A DNA stretch of 48,986 nt, taken from positions 1 to 48,986 of IMG/VR virus record IMGVR_UViG_3300042924_003196. The stretch is one strand, 5' to 3'. The notes under the pieces were generated by a model. That model was given only the letters and a program-made list of their open reading frames with translations, was not told where the DNA came from and searched no databases. The stretch comes from a virus. Position numbers and translations under genes: made by a program. Position 1 is the first letter of the stretch; every line of letters starts with the position of its first letter. This document shows, in pieces, positions 39,591 through 46,202 of this stretch.

Positions 39591-39606
39591 AGGGCCCGAC
39601 GGCCCT
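39591..39606 (+). terminator. Hairpin containing the GCCCGAC word
   Basis: AGGGCC and GGCCCT form a 6-base stem around CGAC, three bases after the gene stop. It has no T-run, so termination is uncertain. Confidence 0.45.
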
Positions 39607-39621
39607 GTGATCTACGCCACA
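39606..39621. promoter_or_regulatory. Crp/GlxR-type palindrome g (one mismatch)
   Basis: TGTGA-TCTACG-CCACA, centred about 53 bases upstream of the leaderless start at 39667. Confidence 0.5.
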
Positions 39622-39631
39622 ATTACGTAAG

Positions 39632-39660
39632 TTGATATTTTTCCCCATTTCTGGTAAGAT
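39632..39660 (+). promoter_or_regulatory. Sigma-70-like promoter of a leaderless gene
   Basis: TTGATA, 17 bases and TAAGAT; six bases later comes the ATG at 39667. Confidence 0.6.
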
Positions 39661-39666
39661 TATTAC

Positions 39667-39807
39667 ATGAAGAAAAATGCTGAGGAATTAAGACGATTAA
39701 TGGAATTACGTCGTTCTAATGCAGCCTCCGCTGTCCCAAATAAAAAGAAATACAATAGAAAAAAATGTCAGTCCCAAATGCTAAAATTAAGTAAAGAAAG
39801 CGAGTAG
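39667..39807 (+). CDS. 46-residue basic peptide, leaderless
   Basis: MKKNAEELRRLMELRRSNAA followed by a Lys/Arg-rich stretch (PNKKKYNRKKCQSQ). It is strongly basic with a leading amphipathic helix, so nucleic-acid binding is plausible. The promoter geometry (TAAGAT, six bases, ATG) supports translation from the transcript 5' end. Promoter P8 for the next gene lies inside its 3' part. Confidence 0.55.
   Translation: MKKNAEELRRLMELRRSNAASAVPNKKKYNRKKCQSQMLKLSKESE
39766..39787 (+). promoter_or_regulatory. TGTCAG-N10 promoter P8
   Basis: ATGTCAG, ten bases and TAAAAT, inside the end of the 46-residue peptide gene and about 20 bases before the gp88-like gene start. Confidence 0.5.
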
Positions 39808-39812
39808 CCACC

Positions 39813-40535
39813 ATGACTAAATTACTCAGAAGCAAAGATAGGAAAGTAGCAAATGCCGTCACCCCTAATGGAAAACAAGCAAGTATCGCCAACACGTTTG
39901 GTCTCCCCGCAGGAAAGGCGTACTCATGCCCTGGAGCGACTAGCGTATGCGAGAGTGTTTGTTATGCTGGCAAATTGGAAAAAGTCTTCCCAACAGTAAA
40001 GAAAAACTTATTGCACAATTGGGAATTAGTTAAAGACGCTGATCATGATACGATTGAAGCATTGCTTGAAGAGATGATTAAAGATTTTAAGGCTGATTGT
40101 GTAAAGCGTGAGGCACCTATGCTATTTCGTATTCACTGGGACGGCGATTTCTTTAATGATACTTATACGTTCGCATGGAAGCATGTCATTCTTAATCATC
40201 CTGATATTCAGTTCTGGGTATACACACGTGTGAAGAGTGCAGCAGTAATGTTAAAAGACATTCCTAATCTATCTCTCTATTACTCTACGGATAGTGAGAA
40301 TAAGTCTATTGGCGTTACCCTGAAAAATGATCATGGCGTAAAGCTTGCATACCTTGCTAAGAATTTCTTAGTAGGACAGGCAGACATGAAAGAGATGATT
40401 GGCAAGGTAGGCGCTAAGTGTCCTGAGAATAAGAAGGCTATTCCACTTATCTCTACTAAGGGTTCCGCTTGCGTTTCTTGCTCATTGTGTGTATACTCTA
40501 AGAGTGACATCGTATTCTCATCAAGTAAGAAATGA
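39813..40535 (+). CDS. gp88-like protein
   Basis: A 240-residue protein resembling the actinophage gene product 88 family: SIANTFGLPAGKAYSCPGA, CESVCYAGKLEK, an APMLFRIHWDGDFF block near residue 105, YTRVKSA, and a C-terminal cysteine cluster (CVSCSLCVYSKSD). The Cys-rich ends (SCPGATSVCESVCYAG) suggest a metal or iron-sulfur site. The family occurs widely in mycobacteriophages and other actinophages, but its biochemical role is not established. This supports an actinobacterial host. Confidence 0.78.
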   Translation: MTKLLRSKDRKVANAVTPNGKQASIANTFGLPAGKAYSCPGATSVCESVCYAGKLEKVFPTVKKNLLHNWELVKDADHDTIEALLEEMIKDFKADCVKREAPMLFRIHWDGDFFNDTYTFAWKHVILNHPDIQFWVYTRVKSAAVMLKDIPNLSLYYSTDSENKSIGVTLKNDHGVKLAYLAKNFLVGQADMKEMIGKVGAKCPENKKAIPLISTKGSACVSCSLCVYSKSDIVFSSSKK

Positions 40536-40542
40536 GGACAAA

Positions 40543-40602
40543 ATGGACATGTTCGTTCTATTATCTCTAATAGGGTTATTATTGTTCTTGATAACCCAAT
40601 AA
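40543..40602 (+). CDS. 19-residue membrane peptide
   Basis: MDMFVLLSLIGLLLFLITQ is a single hydrophobic helix. It begins seven bases after the gp88-like stop with a weak GAGGACAAA ribosome site. Its size and position recall the peptide at 37233-37292. It could be a chance frame. Confidence 0.4.
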   Translation: MDMFVLLSLIGLLLFLITQ

Positions 40603-40618
40603 TGTGACCTAAATCACA
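40603..40618. promoter_or_regulatory. Crp/GlxR-type palindrome h (perfect)
   Basis: TGTGA-CCTAAA-TCACA, centred about 85 bases upstream of the P5 start, as for palindrome f and P4. Both are followed by an AGCGTCTCA word. Confidence 0.7.
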
Positions 40619-40667
40619 CCCGCAAGCGTCTCAAATAATGAGAAATACAAGAAATGGAGTTGAAAAA

Positions 40668-40689
40668 TGTCAGTAGGAAATGTTATACT
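40668..40689 (+). promoter_or_regulatory. TGTCAG-N10 promoter P5
   Basis: ATGTCAG, ten bases and TATACT preceded by TGT. Confidence 0.65.
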
Positions 40690-40723
40690 TAATACATACA
40701 ACAAACTAACAAGGAGAAAAAAC

Positions 40724-40891
40724 ATGACAGTAGCAACAAACACATACAAGGTAGGCGACCTCTACACATCTCAGAAGTCAAAGGTAACAGGAACAATTCT
40801 TGAAATCTCACCTACTGCAAAGGACACAGTTCGTGTGAAGTTAGATGTAAATGGCAACACACGCTGGACAACATGGAAGGCTAATGCGTAA
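40724..40891 (+). CDS. Small hypothetical protein
   Basis: The start is 40724 (MTVATNTYKVGDLYTSQKSK) after AAGGAGAAAA. A longer frame from 40667 would begin inside the promoter. The 55-residue product is a small beta-barrel-like protein (VRVKLDVNGNTRWTTWKANA). It is followed by hairpin H2. Confidence 0.7.
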   Translation: MTVATNTYKVGDLYTSQKSKVTGTILEISPTAKDTVRVKLDVNGNTRWTTWKANA

Positions 40892-40907
40892 TTAGTTAGT
40901 TCTATGT

Positions 40908-40931
40908 CCTGAGCATGACTCTAAACTGCTC
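40908..40931 (+). ncRNA. Recurrent 24-nt hairpin H2
   Basis: CCT, stem GAGCA/TGCTC and an 11-nt loop ending AAAC, 17 bases after the gene stop and 10 bases before promoter P6. It is not followed by a T-run, so it is not a simple terminator. Confidence 0.6.
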
Positions 40932-40941
40932 ACACTAAAAA

Positions 40942-40963
40942 TGTCAGACCAACCCCCTATACT
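40942..40963 (+). promoter_or_regulatory. TGTCAG-N10 promoter P6
   Basis: ATGTCAG, ten bases and TATACT. Only a half site (TCACA) lies upstream. Confidence 0.6.
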
Positions 40964-40995
40964 ATAATCAACCACCAAAAGAAAAGAGAAAACAC

Positions 40996-41421
40996 ATGGC
41001 AAGAAACGGGAAATCCATCTCAGTAAAAATCGCAACACCAAAGGTAATCAAGGCACTAGAAACTCGTCTAGCAGAACTAGAAAAGTCTTACACCTCACAA
41101 GAAGCAAACGAAGCAAAGTATAAGAAGGCTTATGAGAAGTGGCAGAAGGAACTTGTTGAGTATGCAGTAGCAAACATCAAGAAGGCAGAAAACTTCCGTA
41201 CTAACTATCGTGCTTGGAACAACACTCTCAACATTGACTTTGACCTGACAGTATCTAAAGAAGGTCTGCCAGTAGAGCCTGAGCGTGAGTTTGAGCAAAT
41301 GGGTCGTCATACCTACCTAGAGCAGAAGCAGGAAATTGAGAACGCTATTCGTATTCTCAAGATGACAGATGAGGAAGTAGTTAATACTTCTACATACAAT
41401 GCTATTGCTCGTTATCTCTAA
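40996..41421 (+). CDS. Hypothetical coiled-coil protein
   Basis: A 141-residue, Lys/Glu-rich protein. Residues 15-70 form a long coiled coil (LETRLAELEKSYTSQEANEA), and a second helix (EQKQEIENAIRILKM) follows residue 105. The ribosome site is AAGAAAAGAG. It has its own promoter P6 and is followed by a terminator. No recognised domain. Confidence 0.7.
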   Translation: MARNGKSISVKIATPKVIKALETRLAELEKSYTSQEANEAKYKKAYEKWQKELVEYAVANIKKAENFRTNYRAWNNTLNIDFDLTVSKEGLPVEPEREFEQMGRHTYLEQKQEIENAIRILKMTDEEVVNTSTYNAIARYL

Positions 41422-41435
41422 TTAGATTGAGAGAT

Positions 41436-41458
41436 GGGGGAGGGTATTTGACTCCCCC
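41436..41458 (+). terminator. GC-rich hairpin overlapping the next promoter
   Basis: GGGGGAG and CTCCCCC form a 7-base stem with a 9-base loop, and the -35 box TTGACT of the next promoter lies within it. Terminator formation and promoter recognition thus share the same bases. Confidence 0.65.
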
Positions 41459-41476
41459 GTCAAAATCTAGTACAAT
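41448..41476 (+). promoter_or_regulatory. Sigma-70-like promoter
   Basis: TTGACT, 17 bases and TACAAT. The start would be near 41483, giving a short leader to the gene at 41511. Confidence 0.65.
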
Positions 41477-41510
41477 TAAATTAACCAAACAAACAGAAAG
41501 CAGGCCCCCA

Positions 41511-41927
41511 ATGGACCAACTAACAAAAGACACACACTACATGACACGAGAATTTCTTGAGTCACAATTAGTATCAAACAAAGAGCGTATTGCTAATCTT
41601 GAATCACACATTCAAACAGTAACTCAGCGCTCATATGGTGAGGCTGCAGAGCGCAACCGTATGCGTAATGAAATGCAAGAGTGGACCTTAGAGGCACTTG
41701 ACAATGCACAAATTACAGAATCAGATGCAGAAGAGATTGCTAGCATCTGTGGCTTTGAGTTAACAAAAGAATTTGAACTTGAAGTTACAGTAATGTATTC
41801 AGTTACAGTTAATGCACGTGATGAAGAGAGTGCACAGAATTTAATTCATGACATTGATTTTGATTCTGTATCATATCCTGAAGGCGTTGCGTACCTATCA
41901 TCCAGTGTGGACCGTATAGATATTTAG
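41511..41927 (+). CDS. Hypothetical protein
   Basis: The start at 41511 (MDQLTKDTHYMTREFLESQL) is downstream of the promoter and a weak AAAGCAGG. The 138-residue protein has an N-terminal coiled coil (LVSNKERIANLESHIQTVTQ) and a C-terminal small alpha/beta domain (FELEVTVMYSVTVNARDEES). It is followed by hairpin H3. Function unknown. Confidence 0.65.
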   Translation: MDQLTKDTHYMTREFLESQLVSNKERIANLESHIQTVTQRSYGEAAERNRMRNEMQEWTLEALDNAQITESDAEEIASICGFELTKEFELEVTVMYSVTVNARDEESAQNLIHDIDFDSVSYPEGVAYLSSSVDRIDI

Positions 41928-41946
41928 TAGGGGGTCTACTAATAAA

Positions 41947-41970
41947 CCTGAGCACGTTTTAAAACTGCTC
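41947..41970 (+). ncRNA. Recurrent 24-nt hairpin H3
   Basis: CCT, stem GAGCA/TGCTC and an 11-nt loop ending AAAC, 20 bases after the gene stop. It is followed by TTTATTTTTATTC, so it could terminate. Confidence 0.6.
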
Positions 41971-42014
41971 TTTATTTTTATTCATGCCGTTGCATAAAAA
42001 TTTGTCGGGCACGC

Positions 42015-42030
42015 TGTGATCAAGCTCACA
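42015..42030. promoter_or_regulatory. Crp/GlxR-type palindrome i (perfect)
   Basis: TGTGA-TCAAGC-TCACA, just after GTCGGGC (42004-42010) and before AAATGTCCATTTT (42054-42066). It is centred about 102 bases upstream of the P7 start. Confidence 0.7.
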
Positions 42031-42096
42031 CTATGATTTACGACACATTAAAAAAATGTCCATTTTCTCCCATTTTTAACTATCTAGATTTGCATT

Positions 42097-42118
42097 TGTC
42101 AGCCCATTCGTGTATGAT
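42097..42118 (+). promoter_or_regulatory. TGTCAG-N10 promoter P7
   Basis: TTTGTCAG, ten bases and TATGAT preceded by TG. Confidence 0.65.
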
Positions 42119-42149
42119 TGTATTAACAACAACAGAAAGAAGAAAACTC

Positions 42150-43166
42150 ATGGCACATGACCTAGAAACACAAAACGGAAAAACATCATTCGCATCTTTC
42201 CGTCAACCTGCTTGGCATGGATTGGGTACCGTATTCACAGAAGAAAAAAATACAGCACAAATGTTAGAGGCTGCTAACCTCAACGGCTGGAATGTTCGTC
42301 TGGAAGATTTGGAAACCCCATCACATTTAACAAGCGACAAAAACTATCAGTACGTATTGCGTACTAACCCAACAGACAATTCACAGACAGACATTCTTGG
42401 TGTCGTAGGTGAGCGTTACCATGTTATGCAGAATGAAGATTTATTTTCATTTGGTGACAACATTCTAGATGGTGGTGGACGATGGGAAACCGCTGGCTCA
42501 ATCAAGGGTGGACGTGTTGTATTTGGTGCACTAGCACTAGAGCGTGAAACAATCCTTGACCCTAACGGAGTTGCAGATAAGGTAAAGACTTATTTACTTA
42601 TCAACACATCACATGATGGCTCAATCGCTATTCAAGCAAGCATTACACCTGTTCGTGTTGTGTGCGCTAACACTCTTAACCTTGCATTGAATACAACTAA
42701 GCGCAAGGGTGGCGTAAAGCAATCTTTCAAGATTCGTCACACACAGACAGCACAAGGTAAGGTCGCTATTGCACGCCAGACATTGGGCATGGCTAACTCT
42801 TACATGGATTCATTTGACATCATGGCTAAGGCAATGATTGAAAAAGAAATCAGTGCTAAGCAATTTAACGACATCATTCTTGCTGCATACCCTCAGCCTG
42901 ACAAGGACACTAAGGGCGCACTAAAGAAGTGGGAAAACAAGGTTGATGTTATCAATGACATCTACACAGGCGAGTTTAATGGTATGATTGCTGGTAACGC
43001 ATGGGGTGCTTTCAATGCACTAACAGAGCGTTTAGATTGGTATCGTTCTGCTCGTGGTGGTTCTAACGAATCTATCCTTGCATCTGCAAGTGGTTTTGAC
43101 CCTGCTATCAATGCAGAAAAAAATCGTTTGCTAAAAGTTGTGCAGAATGTTATGCAACTAGCATAA
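42150..43166 (+). CDS. DUF932-family phage/plasmid protein
   Basis: The start at 42150 (MAHDLETQNGKTSFASFRQP) follows AGAAAGAAG; a longer frame from 42033 would contain promoter P7. The 338-residue protein fits the phage/plasmid-like DUF932 (TIGR03299) family: AWHGLGTVF near residue 22, YVLRTNP, VGERYHVMQNEDLF, the conserved DGSIAIQASITPVRVVCANTL run (about 155-175, split by family landmarks), RHTQTAQGKV and a C-terminal NRLLKVVQNVM. The family is common on phages and plasmids; its role is unknown, with DNA transactions often suggested. It is followed by hairpin H4 and tRNA-Asp. Confidence 0.85.
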   Translation: MAHDLETQNGKTSFASFRQPAWHGLGTVFTEEKNTAQMLEAANLNGWNVRLEDLETPSHLTSDKNYQYVLRTNPTDNSQTDILGVVGERYHVMQNEDLFSFGDNILDGGGRWETAGSIKGGRVVFGALALERETILDPNGVADKVKTYLLINTSHDGSIAIQASITPVRVVCANTLNLALNTTKRKGGVKQSFKIRHTQTAQGKVAIARQTLGMANSYMDSFDIMAKAMIEKEISAKQFNDIILAAYPQPDKDTKGALKKWENKVDVINDIYTGEFNGMIAGNAWGAFNALTERLDWYRSARGGSNESILASASGFDPAINAEKNRLLKVVQNVMQLA

Positions 43167-43174
43167 TAAAAAAT

Positions 43175-43198
43175 CCTGAGCATGATGTAAAACTGCTC
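43175..43198 (+). ncRNA. Recurrent 24-nt hairpin H4
   Basis: CCT, stem GAGCA/TGCTC and an 11-nt loop ending AAAC, between the DUF932 stop and the tRNA, ending three bases before the tRNA 5' end. It may influence tRNA processing or mRNA release. Confidence 0.6.
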
Positions 43199-43201
43199 AA
43201 T

Positions 43202-43275
43202 GGTCTGTTAGCTCAGTTGGTTAGAGCGCTACCCTGTCACGGTAGAGGTCGTGGGTTCAAGTCCCATACAGATCG
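43202..43275 (+). tRNA. tRNA-Asp (anticodon GUC)
   Basis: A full cloverleaf of 74 bases: acceptor GGTCTGT/ACAGATC (one G-T pair), D arm GCTC/GAGC, anticodon arm CTACC/GGTAG with loop CTGTCAC, T arm GTGGG/CCCAT with TTCAAGT. The anticodon GTC and discriminator G both fit aspartate. No CCA is encoded, so the host adds it. It is the only tRNA found. The many Asp-rich small proteins of the right arm may benefit from it. Confidence 0.95.
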
Positions 43276-43302
43276 CAAGAAAAAGGGCCCGACAAAATTT
43301 GG

Positions 43303-43317
43303 ACAAAACGGACATTT
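43303..43317 (-). promoter_or_regulatory. AAATGTCC operator-like element (inverted copy)
   Basis: On the minus strand AAATGTCCGTTTTGT, identical to 36449-36463. It follows GCCCGAC (43287-43293) in the gap 43276-43396, which holds no gene. Confidence 0.5.
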
Positions 43318-43396
43318 AAGAAACTATATAAATAATCTCAGAAATTCTGATTACGGTAGAGTTGATTATTTCCCAGTTTTTGGGTACAATTAATAC

Positions 43397-43558
43397 ATGA
43401 CCCAAACAATGAGAACAATTGATGAACTAGTAAATGAGATGTACATGGATAATGAACAACATCTTGAATACATGGAGAACATGAACGGTGGGGATTGTGA
43501 TTGTGCAATTCACACTACCTTAAACACAATTGTCAAATACTGGTGGGATGAGGAATGA
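43397..43558 (+). CDS. 53-residue protein, leaderless
   Basis: MTQTMRTIDELVNEMYMDNE... ending VKYWWDEE, with a CDC pair near residue 35. TACAAT lies exactly six bases before the ATG. It overlaps the next gene by four bases. Acidic and helical; function unknown. Confidence 0.6.
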   Translation: MTQTMRTIDELVNEMYMDNEQHLEYMENMNGGDCDCAIHTTLNTIVKYWWDEE

Positions 43559-43716
43559 TGCTAGGCTATTGTAAAGAAGATCTAGATGAAATGATTAGCG
43601 CTGTTCAATCTGCTTTAACTACTGTTAATCCTGATGATGACCCATGGCTACATGATAACTTATTTAAAGTAACAGAGTTTATGAATGGCCTATGGGCAGA
43701 AGGGTACTTTGACTAA
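43555..43716 (+). CDS. 53-residue acidic protein
   Basis: MMLGYCKEDLDEMISAVQSA, then NPDDDPWLHDNLFKVTEFMN. The ATGATG start overlaps the previous stop, with GATGAGG as possible ribosome site. The stop overlaps the next start (TAATG). Function unknown. Confidence 0.6.
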   Translation: MMLGYCKEDLDEMISAVQSALTTVNPDDDPWLHDNLFKVTEFMNGLWAEGYFD

Positions 43717-43907
43717 TGTGGACTAAGTATAGTTATGTTTGTACTAACTGTGATGCTCTTATTGAGATCACTACCCTGGCAATTCCTGAAGAGAATGCAT
43801 CTTGCACCTGTATGCGAGGAGCTTGGGTAACACGTACTGCAGTAGAGGCTGTGACTAACATCACACCACCAAAAGTTGTCAAAATCAACACCAACCCCTA
43901 TAATTAA
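43716..43907 (+). CDS. Small zinc-ribbon-like protein
   Basis: A 63-residue protein with YVCTNCDALIEITT at the start and SCTCMRGAW near residue 35: a C-x2-C...C-x-C metal site. The C-terminus (ITPPKVVKINTNPYN) is extended. It is coupled to the previous gene by TAATG. Function unknown. Confidence 0.65.
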   Translation: MWTKYSYVCTNCDALIEITTLAIPEENASCTCMRGAWVTRTAVEAVTNITPPKVVKINTNPYN

Positions 43908-43910
43908 TAT

Positions 43911-44087
43911 ATGGACCTAAATACATTAAGAGAGTATATAAATATTCACAAAATCTCATTGGAGCAAGACATTGAAGACGCTAACAATGATATTCCTATC
44001 AGTGATGATGAGTACTACGAGTCAGACGCTTACTATGAAGGAGCCATTGCTACCTGTAACCACCTATTGGAGTATATAGATGAGTAA
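43911..44087 (+). CDS. 58-residue acidic protein, leaderless
   Basis: MDLNTLREYINIHKISLEQD, then an Asp/Tyr/Glu-rich part (SDDEYYESDAYYEGAIATCN). A TATAAT that overlaps the preceding stop codon lies exactly six bases before the ATG, so this gene has a built-in internal promoter. It overlaps the next gene by eight bases. Confidence 0.65.
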   Translation: MDLNTLREYINIHKISLEQDIEDANNDIPISDDEYYESDAYYEGAIATCNHLLEYIDE

Positions 44088-44355
44088 GGATTATCCTTTC
44101 ATACCGCCGCACCTTGAGAAGGGCTTAGAGGATATCTCTATCCCTTTGATTGACCTTATGCATGGGCACCTAAAGGTAGAAATGCTGGACTGCGAAGAAG
44201 AACTAAATAATCTATCAGAGTTACAAGACGGACCTAGATATCAATATGTACAGGGGTACATGGAAGCCTTGACAAATCTATATGCCTTGACGTATAATTT
44301 AAGTATTGACCGCCAACAAATAGAAAGAGACCACCATGCCAAACTGGGTATATAA
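44080..44355 (+). CDS. Hypothetical protein
   Basis: A 91-residue helical protein (MSKDYPFIPPHLEKGLEDIS; LIDLMHGHLKVEMLDCEEEL). It overlaps its upstream neighbour by eight bases and the next gene by 20. A promoter for the next gene lies in its 3' end. Function unknown. Confidence 0.6.
   Translation: MSKDYPFIPPHLEKGLEDISIPLIDLMHGHLKVEMLDCEEELNNLSELQDGPRYQYVQGYMEALTNLYALTYNLSIDRQQIERDHHAKLGI
44269..44298 (+). promoter_or_regulatory. Sigma-70-like promoter inside gene
   Basis: TTGACA, 18 bases and TATAAT, inside the 3' end of the 91-residue protein gene and 37 bases before the next ATG. Confidence 0.7.
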
Positions 44356-45031
44356 CGGACTGACCATTGAAGGTAGCCCTGACTCTGTAAAGAAGTTAAT
44401 GGAGCAGATGAATACACCATTCGTTCGTGTCCATGATAACTGGAATGTCAAGACACAGCAAATGGAAAAGCAACAGGTAACATATCCAAACCCTGTCTTT
44501 GCATTCTGGAATATAATTAAACCAACTGACATGGAAGCATACGACGGTCCTCAGCCTAAGAATGATAACTTTGAAGAGGCCATGAAGTTTAAGTCAGACC
44601 ATTGGTACGATTGGAATGTTCGCAACTGGGGAACTAAGTGGGATGTAGCGGTCTCATCTCTTGAGACTAATCCTGATACATACATGGAAGATACAGTCAA
44701 TGGTGAGAACCATGTTGTCTACTATAACTTTGAGACTGCTTGGTCTCGTCCTATGACTGCATTGCTTACTCTTTCTGAACAGTACCCTGATTTATTATTT
44801 ACTTTATCATATGAAGAAGAGACTGGCTGGGGTGGCGAATGTGAACTGCTTCGTGGTAAAGTTATCTCAGAGTCACAGTATGACAACATGTGCCGTAATT
44901 GCGACGGTACCTACCTAGATAATGAAATCACTGGTTGTGATGACTGTGGAGACTATCCATGCCCTCTATGTGGCTGGAGCAATGACATGTGTGAACTACA
45001 CCAAACTAGATATGAGGACCAACATGCCTAA
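44336..45031 (+). CDS. YubB/Api92-like protein with C-terminal zinc ribbon
   Basis: A 231-residue protein. The N-terminus MPNWVYNGLTIEG, the middle WYDWNVRNWGTKWD (about 92-105) and the VYYNFETAWSRP block are hallmarks of the Api92/YubB ferredoxin-like family (DUF1281) found on phages and plasmids. Residues 185-225 add a double zinc-ribbon-like tail (CRNCDGTYLDNEITGCDDCG; CPLCGWSNDMC). Function of the family is not established; the Cys tail suggests nucleic-acid or protein contact. AGAAAGAG is the ribosome site. Confidence 0.82.
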   Translation: MPNWVYNGLTIEGSPDSVKKLMEQMNTPFVRVHDNWNVKTQQMEKQQVTYPNPVFAFWNIIKPTDMEAYDGPQPKNDNFEEAMKFKSDHWYDWNVRNWGTKWDVAVSSLETNPDTYMEDTVNGENHVVYYNFETAWSRPMTALLTLSEQYPDLLFTLSYEEETGWGGECELLRGKVISESQYDNMCRNCDGTYLDNEITGCDDCGDYPCPLCGWSNDMCELHQTRYEDQHA

Positions 45032-45266
45032 GACTACTTATCTTATTGAACTAGCCGTTGATGAAGGATGGTTTCATGCTATTAGTGAACTGACTGCAGA
45101 TGTACACGAGGGTGAACTATGCGAATGGGTCAGGGTACAAGCAGAGACTGAGACTGACGATCAAGACTGTGAGAACTGTGAGTCTAATCCTAAAGAGCAC
45201 CCTGAAGGCAAGTGGTGCACATCATGCAGGGATGACTTTAAAGAGTCAGACGAGGACGACGAATGA
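45024..45266 (+). CDS. Small Cys-containing acidic protein
   Basis: The start at 45024 (MPKTTYLIELAVDEGWFHAI) overlaps the previous gene by eight bases and follows GAGGACC. The 80-residue product has a metal-binding-like set CENCESN and CTSC near residues 51-70 and ends in a run of acidic residues. Function unknown. Confidence 0.62.
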   Translation: MPKTTYLIELAVDEGWFHAISELTADVHEGELCEWVRVQAETETDDQDCENCESNPKEHPEGKWCTSCRDDFKESDEDDE

Positions 45267-45343
45267 ACTGGACACAATTAACGTTATTTGATACAATTGA
45301 AGAAACTACTACAGAAAAGGAAACACCATGGGAGCAAGAATAA
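45263..45343 (+). CDS. 26-residue peptide
   Basis: MNWTQLTLFDTIEETTTEKE followed by TPWEQE. The start overlaps the previous stop (ATGA) and the end overlaps the next gene by 16 bases. The coupling suggests translation, possibly to deliver ribosomes to the next gene. No function is seen. Confidence 0.4.
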   Translation: MNWTQLTLFDTIEETTTEKETPWEQE

Positions 45344-45681
45344 ATTTTGTATTTAAAGACGGTACTGATTCAAGCGTCGTACTGTACAGTCACTGGGGCC
45401 AGGATGGATGGGAAGTTGACATTGCCAAAGCTTTAGAACATGCTAAGCCACGCTGGAGTGATTCATCATATGGCACCCGTATGATTATTAGTTATCTTAT
45501 TCAGCATAACGTTTTAGATGAAACAGGTTTTGGTATTTATTCTATTAATAACGTGGGCTCCATGGACCTGGGGGAGCAGACAGTGGTCATTGATTTTGTT
45601 AATAAGACAGTTACTGATTCCGTGCCTGTCAAATGGGATAATTTTATCCAAGCATATTTACCTGAGCACGCAGCGGTATAA
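45328..45681 (+). CDS. Hypothetical protein
   Basis: A 117-residue alpha/beta protein (MGARINFVFKDGTDSSVVLY) with SHWGQDGWEVDIAKALEHAK and a C-terminal domain ending FIQAYLPEHAAV. An AAAAGGAAA ribosome site lies ahead, and it is followed by a strong terminator. Proteins with this N-terminus occur in actinophages as conserved hypotheticals. Function unknown. Confidence 0.65.
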   Translation: MGARINFVFKDGTDSSVVLYSHWGQDGWEVDIAKALEHAKPRWSDSSYGTRMIISYLIQHNVLDETGFGIYSINNVGSMDLGEQTVVIDFVNKTVTDSVPVKWDNFIQAYLPEHAAV

Positions 45682-45695
45682 GCAGACGCTGCAAC

Positions 45696-45739
45696 GGGGG
45701 AGTGCGATTTGTGGTGGGTTGCGCTCCCCCCTTATTTTT
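45696..45739 (+). terminator. Rho-independent terminator
   Basis: A 12-base stem (GGGGGAGTGCGA with TTGCGCTCCCCC, two G-T pairs) is followed by CTTATTTTT. It ends the 44336-45681 operon. Confidence 0.85.
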
Positions 45740-45763
45740 GATACAATGGAGTGAAGGAGAACT

Positions 45764-45973
45764 ATGAGACGAAAACTAATCACCAAAGAGGAAAAGGTTG
45801 CAATCCAACTTTCCAACATCTTGGCAGACCTTCGCCTTGACCTTGACTTAGTGGGACAATACCTTGCAGAGTCAGCACCCAATGTAATCTATAATCGTTT
45901 AATCACAATCACAGACTCAGCGGAACACACACGAGAGGAAAAATACAATGCACACCAGTACAGACTATTCTAA
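45764..45973 (+). CDS. Small hypothetical protein
   Basis: A 69-residue helical protein (MRRKLITKEEKVAIQLSNIL; LDLDLVGQYLAESAPNV). A TACAAT at about 45741 and the ribosome site GAAGGAGAA precede it. It overlaps the next gene by 26 bases. Function unknown. Confidence 0.62.
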   Translation: MRRKLITKEEKVAIQLSNILADLRLDLDLVGQYLAESAPNVIYNRLITITDSAEHTREEKYNAHQYRLF

Positions 45974-46202
45974 GAAATGCGAAATCCTTAACGACCTATG
46001 GATTAATCACATCAACAATGAAATGTTCTATGATTTTATTGAGGTCAACGATCTTGGCTTGCCTATGTCTCATTTTATTTTTGAGGGGATAGTAGAGTCA
46101 ACACCATTGGCACAGGAGATAGTAGAGCAGACATTTGAGGATTTGCTAGAGCTTTTGGAAGTCAAGGACGTAGGGTTCACCAACCTTAAACAAATGATTT
46201 AG
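45948..46202 (+). CDS. Small acidic hypothetical protein
   Basis: An 84-residue, Glu-rich helical protein (MHTSTDYSKKCEILNDLWIN; PLAQEIVEQTFEDLLELLEV). The ribosome site CGAGAGGAAA lies inside the upstream gene. It borders the gene-free repeat region. Function unknown. Confidence 0.62.
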   Translation: MHTSTDYSKKCEILNDLWINHINNEMFYDFIEVNDLGLPMSHFIFEGIVESTPLAQEIVEQTFEDLLELLEVKDVGFTNLKQMI

